A DNA stretch of 5,197 nucleotides. Source: Spirulina sp. DLM2.Bin59. Lineage in GTDB: Bacteria; Cyanobacteriota; Cyanobacteriia; Cyanobacteriales; Spirulinaceae. The position numbers and the translations under genes were made by a program. The stretch spans positions 1 through 5,197 of the forward strand of contig RECT01000330.1 of the NCBI GenBank assembly GCA_007693875.1. The letters run 5' to 3'. Position 1 is the first letter of the stretch. Every line of letters begins with the position of its first letter. Below, piece after piece: positions 1 through 5,197 of the stretch. A model generated the notes under the pieces. It was not told the DNA's origin, searched no databases, and saw only the letters and a list, made by a program, of their open reading frames with translations.

Positions 1-2378
1 GTGGTGATTAGGCTCATTTCCCGGATGCCGGAGAGGGACATATAGAGGGTGCGGGGAATGGGCGTGGCGGTGAGGGTGAGGACATCCACTTGGGTTTTCA
101 GCGCCTTGATTTTCTCCTTTTGGTTCACGCCAAACCGCTGCTCTTCATCAATCACCAATAACCCCAAATCCCGAAACTGTACCCCTTTCCCTAAAATTTG
201 TTGGGTTCCTACAATCACATCCAACTCGCCAGTTTTGAGCCGTTGCAGCAGTTCTTTTCGTTCCGATGCGGTGCGGAAGCGGTTGAGTAACCCAATTTGG
301 ATCGGGTAGGGGGCAAACCGTTCTTTGAGGGTGTGGTAATGCTGTTGGGTGAGGATCGTCGTGGGGGCTAAAAAGGCCACCTGCTTATTCCCCGCTGTCA
401 CCGCTTTAAAAATAGCCCGGATCGCCACCTCGGTTTTACCAAACCCCACATCGCCACAAACGAGGCGATCCATGGGGCGATCGCTCTCTAGATCCCGCTT
501 CACATCCTGGGTCGCCTTGAGTTGATCCGGCGTTGCTTGATAGGGGAAAGAATCCTCTAATTCCCCCTGCCAAGGTTCATCACCGGGATAGGCAAAGCCG
601 GTCTGTTGCGATCGCTTCGCATACAGTTCCAACAAATCCACCGCCACCTTTTTAATCGCCTTTTCAACCCGGGCCTTCGTCCGTTCCCAGGTTTTCCCCG
701 CCATTTTGTTCAATTCCGGGGGCCGTTTTCCCGTCTGTTGAAACCGTGACAGGCTATCGACGGAATCAGCGGGGACGCGCAAAATGCCATCGTCGTATTT
801 AATCGCTAAATAATCCCGCCCCTCCAGGGTTTCCAACTGCAAAAACTTACCGATGCCATGGTTGCGATGCACCACATAATCACCGGGGGAAAGTTTATTG
901 AGATCAACCTGTTTAGAAGCAGCGCGGCGACGTTTGCGGATATAGGTGGGGCTGGCCAAACTATGCTGGCCAAAAAATTCCCGGTCTGTCACCACCACAA
1001 TCCGATAGGTGGGGAGAATAAACCCCTCTAATTCTGCGAGTCCCGAATATTTCAAACCAACAGCACAATGTTGCTGGTGCGATCGCTCAATGGCGGGATA
1101 ATCCCTGGGATTGGGGATAAATTGGGCGTTGCAGTCGTGTTCTTGGAGTAGGGAAACGGTGCGGGAAGGTTGGGCAGAAATAAGCCATTGGTGATACTGT
1201 TGCAGGTTTAAACCGCTGGCTACCTGCCGCTGGCCTCGGAGAATTTCCGCCAACTTAGAAAATTGATGGGGGGTGGTGGGAATCGGACGACTGGAAAGAT
1301 TAATCCCCTGGCCTTCAATGACTAATTCTGAAAGGGAAAGGGTGGTAAATTGCGCCATGATGGCGGTTTGGATTGTGGCAAAATCCCGATGCAACGGGGG
1401 AAGGGACGGATGGGCCTGCCATTGCACCGTGACATATTCCACCCAGCGGCCACTGTGGGCTTGGCATTGCCCCGGTTCATCGATGACAACGAGGGTATTG
1501 GCGGGGAGGTAATGGAGGAGATTGGCGGGTTCAGGATAAGCCAAGCCTAAATAGCGGCGCAGGCCCGGGGGCCATTCCCCCCCAGTAAGGGCGGCCTGTT
1601 CCGATGCAGAAAGTTCGGGGCAATCGGTGAGGGCCGCAGCCAGGAGAGGCGTGAAGCTGGTGGGGGTGAGGAGGCAGGTTTGAATCGTATCGAGCGATCG
1701 CTGGGTGGCGGGGTCAAATTCCCGAATCCGCTCAATATCATCCCCATACCATTCCAATCGCAGGGGCAACTCCGTCGATATCGGGAAAATATCCACCAAG
1801 TCCCCTCGGCGGCTCCATTGCCCCTCACTTTCCACCAGCGCCACCCGCTCATAACCCAAGCTAGCCAGATGGAGATCGAGATCCTTGGGGGCGATGGTCA
1901 TGCCGGTGTGCAATTCCCGCAGTTGGGTCGCCAACACCTCCGGCGGCGGGAGATGGGGCTGTAAACCGCGTTCCGTGGTGACGATCGCCCCTTTAAATGC
2001 CGGATGCCGCACCTGTTCGCTGAGAATCGCCAACTGCCCCCAAATCATTTCCGATTCGGGATCGAGGGGTTCATAGGGAGAAGCCTCGGAGGTGGGGTAG
2101 AATCGTACTGGATCCCAGCCCATCAGTTCCAACTGAGCGGCCCATCGCCCCGCTTCTTCGAGAGTGGGGCAAACCACCAGTAAAGGCCGCTCTAGCTCTT
2201 GGGCGATCGCACTACTGACTAAACCCTTGGGCAGCCGTGCCACGCCCGTGAGGTGCAGCGGGGCAGCATTGTGGAGTTTTTCGATGAAATCCTGGGTTAA
2301 GGGCGAGCGGCAGAGCGATCGCACCACGGAAGAAAGAGCCATAGCCAAGGGAAACGTAGCGGTCAGTCGTTCCATCAT
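1..2378 (-). CDS. mfd: Transcription-repair coupling factor Mfd (partial, C-terminus beyond left edge)
   Basis: Mfd is a cytoplasmic ATP-driven DNA translocase. It pushes or removes RNA polymerase stalled at lesions and recruits UvrA for nucleotide excision repair. I translated this minus-strand frame by eye; it stays open for 792 codons from ATG 2378 to the left edge. Residue numbers count from that ATG. Residues about 40-250 are the UvrB-like module, with RRGDLVDIFP at 190-199. RVDL-type linker residues near 491 lead into the RNA-polymerase-interacting (CarD-like) domain, with DYVVHRNHGIGKF at 500-512. The translocase begins with a Q-like motif (YQATPDQ, 613-619), then Walker A GDVGFGKTE (642-650), motif Ia APTT (671-674), DEEQRFG (744-750) and motif III TATPIPRTL (770-778). 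The family is usually about 1,150 residues, so roughly the last third, with the second translocase half and UvrA-inhibiting domain, is missing here. The start is uncertain: neither ATG 2378 nor in-frame ATG 2342 (Met-13, beginning MALSSVVRSL) has a Shine-Dalgarno sequence. An in-frame TGA lies four codons upstream of 2378. The family assignment is very secure. Confidence 0.96.
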   Translation of the reverse strand, partial: MMERLTATFPLAMALSSVVRSLCRSPLTQDFIEKLHNAAPLHLTGVARLPKGLVSSAIAQELERPLLVVCPTLEEAGRWAAQLELMGWDPVRFYPTSEASPYEPLDPESEMIWGQLAILSEQVRHPAFKGAIVTTERGLQPHLPPPEVLATQLRELHTGMTIAPKDLDLHLASLGYERVALVESEGQWSRRGDLVDIFPISTELPLRLEWYGDDIERIREFDPATQRSLDTIQTCLLTPTSFTPLLAAALTDCPELSASEQAALTGGEWPPGLRRYLGLAYPEPANLLHYLPANTLVVIDEPGQCQAHSGRWVEYVTVQWQAHPSLPPLHRDFATIQTAIMAQFTTLSLSELVIEGQGINLSSRPIPTTPHQFSKLAEILRGQRQVASGLNLQQYHQWLISAQPSRTVSLLQEHDCNAQFIPNPRDYPAIERSHQQHCAVGLKYSGLAELEGFILPTYRIVVVTDREFFGQHSLASPTYIRKRRRAASKQVDLNKLSPGDYVVHRNHGIGKFLQLETLEGRDYLAIKYDDGILRVPADSVDSLSRFQQTGKRPPELNKMAGKTWERTKARVEKAIKKVAVDLLELYAKRSQQTGFAYPGDEPWQGELEDSFPYQATPDQLKATQDVKRDLESDRPMDRLVCGDVGFGKTEVAIRAIFKAVTAGNKQVAFLAPTTILTQQHYHTLKERFAPYPIQIGLLNRFRTASERKELLQRLKTGELDVIVGTQQILGKGVQFRDLGLLVIDEEQRFGVNQKEKIKALKTQVDVLTLTATPIPRTLYMSLSGIREMSLIT

Positions 2379-2437
2379 ACGCTGAATTCAGGGGGGGATG
2401 GCCTTGACTGATCCGGATAAGGGCGAAGGCAAGGGGA

Positions 2438-2466
2438 ATAACATAAACTGGAAAGCATCTTTCCAA
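2438..2466 (-). promoter_or_regulatory. Candidate sigma70-type promoter for mfd
   Basis: On the minus strand, TTGGAA (2466-2461, 4 of 6 matches to the -35 consensus) and TGTTAT (2443-2438, 4 of 6 matches to the -10 consensus) are separated by 17 bases. Transcription would start roughly 50 bases upstream of the first possible mfd ATG. The -35 box directly abuts the inverted repeat at 2467-2515. Two 4/6 matches occur easily by chance, so this is only a candidate. Confidence 0.25.
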
Positions 2467-2515
2467 ACTGAAATGATCTCTCAATGACTGGGTAAAAGAT
2501 GAGATCATTTGCAGT
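2467..2515. repeat. Near-perfect inverted repeat in the divergent mfd / receptor spacer
   Basis: ACTGAAATGATCTC (2467-2480) pairs with GAGATCATTT-G-CAGT (2501-2515). This gives 14 base pairs interrupted only by one unpaired G at 2511, around a 20-base centre. The inner 10 bp (2471-2480 with 2501-2510) are perfect. It sits between two divergent genes, about 90 bases from the first possible mfd ATG and about 97 bases before the receptor ATG. That position suits an operator for a dimeric regulator or a hairpin in a 5' leader better than a terminator. No T-run follows either arm. The repeat itself is directly visible; its function is inferred. Confidence 0.6.
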
Positions 2516-2593
2516 GGGCGCCATGGTTTCGATTAGTGATTTTGCAATACTGTTCCATCAGCATCGTTTTTATCTTTGACAAAGTTTACCCTA

Positions 2594-2599
2594 TGGGAG
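2594..2599 (+). promoter_or_regulatory. Weak ribosome binding site of the chemotaxis receptor gene
   Basis: TGGGAG (2594-2599) contains GGAG, complementary to the 16S rRNA 3' end, and lies 12 bases before ATG 2612. The spacing is somewhat long and the match short, so initiation may be modest. It supports the ATG at 2612, as no other in-frame start is nearby. Confidence 0.45.
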
Positions 2600-2611
2600 T
2601 TTAGTTAGATT

Positions 2612-4066
2612 ATGTTAAAAACCTGGAAATTTCGCCAGCAAATTCTTTTTGGATATGCCTTGCCCATTATGGCATTATTTGGAGCTTCAGGTTTTGGTTG
2701 GGTGACAGCGCAACAAATTCTCCAAACGTTTGCAGTGATTGAAGAAGCCGAAGCCTTATTAGATCAGTCTAATGCTCTCGAAATTGCCAATATGGAAATG
2801 GTCAAAGCAACCCGAGGCTATCTCATTTCCCGGGACAGTAGCTATCTGGATGAATATCGCCAAGCTAATCGAGATTTTGATATAACTCTCCAAAAAATTC
2901 GCAATGATTTTGACCTGCCAAATGTTCAGCGCGATCGTCTTCAACAAATTGAGCAGTACACCCGTGAGTATCAACAATTAGCAGATCAGATGATGGTGCT
3001 CCTGCAATCTGGTCAAGTTGAAGAGGTGACTCGCTTATTTAATCTGGATTCGGGACGGCAACTCATTAATCAGTTTACCCAATTAGATCGGGAGTTTGAT
3101 GCGGAAATTCGTGAATTGGTATTGGTTTATCAAGGGGAAGCAGCGGCGGTTTTAAATCTCTTAATTGTGGGACTATTAATCAGTGCTTTTGTGCTGGGTA
3201 CGGTGGCGGTTGCTTTGGCTCTGTGGATTACGGGCAATGTCACACGCACAATTCAGCAGGCAACCCAGGCGATCGCCGCTTCTTCCCATGAAATTGCCAC
3301 CACTACGGAGCAACAGGAGCGCACCGCCAGCCAACAGGTTGCTTCTGTCAATGAAACCACGACAACAATGGATGAGTTGGGGGCTTCTTCTCAGCAATCC
3401 GCCCACCAAGCCGAACAAGCCACCCTCGCCGCTGAAGATGTGCGGAGCTTGGCCGATCAGGGCAATCAATCCGCTGACCAAACCCTACGGGAAATGCAGG
3501 CGTTGCGGGAACAGGTGGGGGCGATCGCCACTCAAATTAGCAAACTCAATGAGAAGGCCAATCAGATCGGCAGCATTTCCCAATTGGTGAGCAATATTGC
3601 CAACCAGACGAACCTATTGGCTCTCAATGCAGCGGTGGAAGCGGTGCGGGCGGGGGAACAGGGGAAAGGGTTTACCGTTGTGGCTAGCGAAATTCGCAAA
3701 TTGGCGGATCAAAGTAAGCAATCTGCTTCCCAAATTAATACCCTCGTTGCCGATATCCAAACTGCTGCCAATTCGACAGTGATTGTCACCCACACCGGCA
3801 CGCAAACGGTGGAAAGCAGCATTACCATCACCCAAGCAACGGCAAATAAGTTTGTACAGGTGGCGGCAGCAATTAACCAAATTGTGATGAATAATCAGCA
3901 AATTTCTTTGAATGTTAAACAGCAGGCGATCGCCACCCAACAGGTAGCAGAGGCAATGCTGACCCTTAACCAAGGGGCACAGGAAACCGCCGCCGGGATT
4001 CGGCAAACGCGGGTGGGAACCCAGCAGTTGAATCAGGCGGCGTTGGATTTGCAAGCTTTAGTTTAG
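2612..4066 (+). CDS. Methyl-accepting chemotaxis protein, two membrane segments, no visible HAMP domain
   Basis: This is a complete 484-residue inner-membrane chemoreceptor that should signal to a CheA/CheW pair controlling taxis, probably type IV pilus-based in a cyanobacterium. Residues 1-10 are a short basic cytoplasmic tail. TM1 is about 11-32 and TM2 about 181-206. Between them is a helical periplasmic sensor with ATRGYLISRDSSYLDEY (66-82), resembling CHASE3 or four-helix-bundle sensors. TM2 runs almost directly into the signalling coiled coil (from about 215), leaving no room for the roughly 50-residue HAMP domain. The hairpin tip is well conserved: IANQTNLLALNAAVEA (329-344), then VRAGEQGKGF (345-354), with E343, R346 and E349 matching the key glutamate, arginine and glutamate of enteric receptors. 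TTTEQQERTA (230-239) fits the classical methylation-site pattern, with Gln-234/Gln-235 at the modified positions. There is no C-terminal CheR-tethering pentapeptide; the protein ends LQALV. No che genes are adjacent. The ligand cannot be predicted. Confidence 0.93.
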   Translation: MLKTWKFRQQILFGYALPIMALFGASGFGWVTAQQILQTFAVIEEAEALLDQSNALEIANMEMVKATRGYLISRDSSYLDEYRQANRDFDITLQKIRNDFDLPNVQRDRLQQIEQYTREYQQLADQMMVLLQSGQVEEVTRLFNLDSGRQLINQFTQLDREFDAEIRELVLVYQGEAAAVLNLLIVGLLISAFVLGTVAVALALWITGNVTRTIQQATQAIAASSHEIATTTEQQERTASQQVASVNETTTTMDELGASSQQSAHQAEQATLAAEDVRSLADQGNQSADQTLREMQALREQVGAIATQISKLNEKANQIGSISQLVSNIANQTNLLALNAAVEAVRAGEQGKGFTVVASEIRKLADQSKQSASQINTLVADIQTAANSTVIVTHTGTQTVESSITITQATANKFVQVAAAINQIVMNNQQISLNVKQQAIATQQVAEAMLTLNQGAQETAAGIRQTRVGTQQLNQAALDLQALV

Positions 4067-4115
4067 GGGGGCACTACTCCATCGTTACGGTTTTGTAAAC
4101 GGGCTGTATGGTTCT

Positions 4116-4142
4116 GGGGGGGTGGGTTAGACTATCGGTGGG
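4116..4142 (+). other. G-rich stretch, candidate G-quadruplex in the receptor 3' region
   Basis: About 50 bases after the receptor stop codon there is a run of seven G (4116-4122), then T, then GGG (4124-4126), then after 13 bases another GGG (4140-4142). The seven-G run can supply two G-triplets, so four tracts are available with loops of 1, 1 and 13 bases. The last loop is long, so stability is doubtful. The GGG tracts also sit in a 9-bp direct repeat, GGTGGGTTA, at 4121-4129 and 4137-4145. The tracts are seen directly; quadruplex formation is inferred. Confidence 0.3.
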
Positions 4143-4206
4143 TTATGGTGGAAACGACTGGGAGCTATTCGTTGAAGGGCTTGGATCAGCGGTGTTAGCA
4201 TAGAGC

Positions 4207-4247
4207 AAAACCATGAATCTAGAATAAAACCGTTGGCATGGTTTTAT
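4207..4247. terminator. Overlapping hairpins between convergent genes, possible bidirectional terminator
   Basis: ATAAAACC (4224-4231) and GGTTTTAT (4240-4247) form a perfect 8-bp stem with an 8-base loop. Alternatively AAAACCATG (4207-4215) pairs perfectly with CATGGTTTT (4237-4245) as a 9-bp stem with a 21-base loop. The two share the same right arm, so only one can form at a time. The place is right for a terminator serving both genes: ppx ends at 4255 on the minus strand and the receptor gene at 4066 on the plus strand. Each strand carries a T4 run inside the stem. The stems are AT-rich and no long T-run follows, so termination would be weak. Nothing else in the 4067-4254 spacer looks like a gene. 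Confidence 0.4.
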
Positions 4248-4254
4248 CAAGCCA

Positions 4255-5197
4255 TTAGCCGATTAAGGGTTCAATAGTGAGATTAAATTCCTCCTCAAAC
4301 ACATCCTTTTTATAGTTTAAACTCCAGCATTCTAACTCACAGGGATCAGCGGGATCCGTCGGGGTGAGGTGGAGTTGTAAAACCTTGTGGTGGGGATTGT
4401 AGGCAGCATTGACCTGAGCGATCGCCCCAATTTGCCGCCGATCTAAACCCACCGCTAACCGCAGAATCGCACTCAACTGATCCACCCGTTGCCGTTGGGG
4501 CTTGCTCAAACCGTGATAATTGGGGTGCTTCTTCTTCGGCTTACTCTTACGATGGTAACGGGCAATATTGGCGATCAATTCCACCTCCAACTCCGTATAA
4601 CCCAAAAGCTCCGCATGGCGAATTAAATAATAGGAATGCTTATGATGGGCCGCATGGGAAATATACAGGCCGCTGTTGTGGAGCATCCCCGCCGCCCACA
4701 ACAGATCCCGCTCCGCTTCATTCCAAAAATGGAGCTTGCCCCGCAATTGATCAAATAAATCCACCGCAAACTTAGCCACCCGTTCGCTATAGCCCATATT
4801 CACCTGATACTTTTGGGCAATACTGTAAACACTGCGATCGCGCACCTCACTTTGATAATGGAGCTTATCCGCAATCAAGCGATGGGTGAGCATCCAATCA
4901 ACAATAATCCCCTCCCGTAACGCCCGCTCACAAATACTAATCTCCTCCATCCCCAACATTTCCATTGCTTCGAGCAAAATCACCGCCCCCGCGACAATGA
5001 TTTCCGCCCGCCGCTCCGACATCCCCGGAAAGAGAGCGCGATCGCCATAGGGCAACTGGGCCAACTGCTCCGTCAGCTCGGTTAACTGCTCCCGGCTGAC
5101 GGTGTAGCCGTTGAGGGGGCTGGGGGGTTCTTCACTAACCCTGCGGGCTTGGAGCAACGCCAAGGTTTCAATCGTTCCCGATGTGCCAATTAAGCGG
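4255..5197 (-). CDS. ppx: Exopolyphosphatase / guanosine pentaphosphatase, Ppx/GppA family (partial, N-terminus beyond right edge)
   Basis: Ppx/GppA enzymes release phosphate from the ends of polyphosphate chains, and some convert pppGpp to ppGpp; they are cytoplasmic. The frame stays open to the right edge (313 codons visible, first full codon at 5196) and ends with TAA at 4257-4255. A TTG at 5163 is not the real start, because the conserved phosphate-binding motif GTSGT (5187-5173) lies upstream of it in frame. The end of the actin-like fold follows, with GMSERRAEIIVAGAVIL and then ICERALREGII, both typical of the family. The HD-like helical domain contains LHNSGLYISHAAHHKHSYYL (starting at 4683) and RYHRK. 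The usual HD pair reads His-Asn here, a departure also seen in the E. coli enzyme (His-Glu), so it is not by itself a sign of inactivation. A C-terminal domain ends in NLTIEPLIG. Family length is about 500-550 residues, so the N-terminal 200 or so are outside. Whether polyphosphate or pppGpp is preferred cannot be told. Confidence 0.93.
   Translation of the reverse strand, partial: RLIGTSGTIETLALLQARRVSEEPPSPLNGYTVSREQLTELTEQLAQLPYGDRALFPGMSERRAEIIVAGAVILLEAMEMLGMEEISICERALREGIIVDWMLTHRLIADKLHYQSEVRDRSVYSIAQKYQVNMGYSERVAKFAVDLFDQLRGKLHFWNEAERDLLWAAGMLHNSGLYISHAAHHKHSYYLIRHAELLGYTELEVELIANIARYHRKSKPKKKHPNYHGLSKPQRQRVDQLSAILRLAVGLDRRQIGAIAQVNAAYNPHHKVLQLHLTPTDPADPCELECWSLNYKKDVFEEEFNLTIEPLIG

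Larger units (their letters stand above)
477..5045. repeat. HIP1 octamers (GCGATCGC), 12 dispersed copies
   Basis: Perfect GCGATCGC copies start at 477, 608, 1079, 1694, 2203, 2315, 3269, 3521, 3926, 4418, 4834 and 5038. Six lie in mfd, three in the receptor gene and three in ppx; none lies in either spacer. HIP1 is a well-known palindrome over-represented in many cyanobacterial genomes. The span given covers the first to last copy; the sequence between copies is not repeated. Confidence 0.9.

Noticed and set aside
1273..2076. Several short plus-strand and one minus-strand open frames inside mfd
   Set aside because: All are alternative-frame readings of the mfd coding sequence, which is continuous and carries all expected motifs.
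2212..2508. 98-residue minus-strand open frame extending from mfd into the spacer
   Set aside because: It overlaps the start of mfd in a different frame, and its sequence over that overlap is a frame-shifted reading of mfd. The spacer portion alone shows no family features.
2576..2581. Perfect TTGACA upstream of the receptor gene as a -35 box
   Set aside because: No acceptable -10 box lies 16-18 bases downstream, and a promoter here would place the transcript start at or after the ATG.
3176..3481. 101-residue minus-strand open frame antisense to the receptor gene
   Set aside because: It lies wholly inside the well-supported receptor gene, encodes low-complexity Gly/Leu/Arg-rich sequence with no recognisable motif, and has no ribosome site of its own that I can see.
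3183..3590. 135-residue plus-strand open frame overlapping the receptor gene in another frame
   Set aside because: Pro/Arg/Trp-rich composition typical of an out-of-frame reading of a coding region; no recognisable domain.
3614..4054. 146-residue minus-strand open frame antisense to the receptor signalling domain
   Set aside because: It mirrors the conserved signalling tip in another frame. The receptor reading explains this sequence fully, and the antisense product has no family features.
5161..5163. TTG at 5163 as the start of a complete 302-residue ppx
   Set aside because: The frame continues upstream to the window edge and encodes the family GTSGT motif there, so the gene is truncated by the window rather than starting at this TTG.

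Overview
The window looks like ordinary cyanobacterial chromosome. The octamer GCGATCGC (HIP1, the highly iterated palindrome of many cyanobacteria) occurs 12 times, where well under one copy would be expected by chance in about 5.2 kb. The encoded proteins also read as cyanobacterial versions of their families. I cannot name a genus from the sequence alone.

The left part (1-2378, minus strand) is the N-terminal two thirds of mfd, the transcription-repair coupling factor. It covers the UvrB-like module, the RNA-polymerase-interacting domain and the first half of the translocase, and runs off the left edge. A 233-bp spacer (2379-2611) separates it from a divergently transcribed gene. The spacer holds a near-perfect 14-bp inverted repeat next to a plausible but weak mfd promoter. 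The middle (2612-4066, plus strand) is a complete 484-residue methyl-accepting chemotaxis protein with two membrane segments, a CHASE3-like or four-helix sensor region and a well-conserved signalling tip, but no visible HAMP domain. A 188-bp spacer (4067-4254) follows, with a G-rich stretch and a pair of overlapping hairpins that may act as a bidirectional terminator. The right part (4255-5197, minus strand) is the C-terminal part of an exopolyphosphatase / guanosine pentaphosphatase (Ppx/GppA), which runs off the right edge.

The three genes do not form an operon: mfd and the receptor gene diverge, and the receptor gene and ppx converge. They serve separate roles (transcription-coupled DNA repair, environmental sensing, and polyphosphate or alarmone turnover), and nothing in the sequence ties them into one pathway. 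I see no mobile element, tRNA, rRNA, CRISPR array or clear novel system. The points most worth checking are the intergenic inverted repeat, the HAMP-less glutamine-rich receptor, and the G-rich and alternative-hairpin 3' region of the receptor gene.
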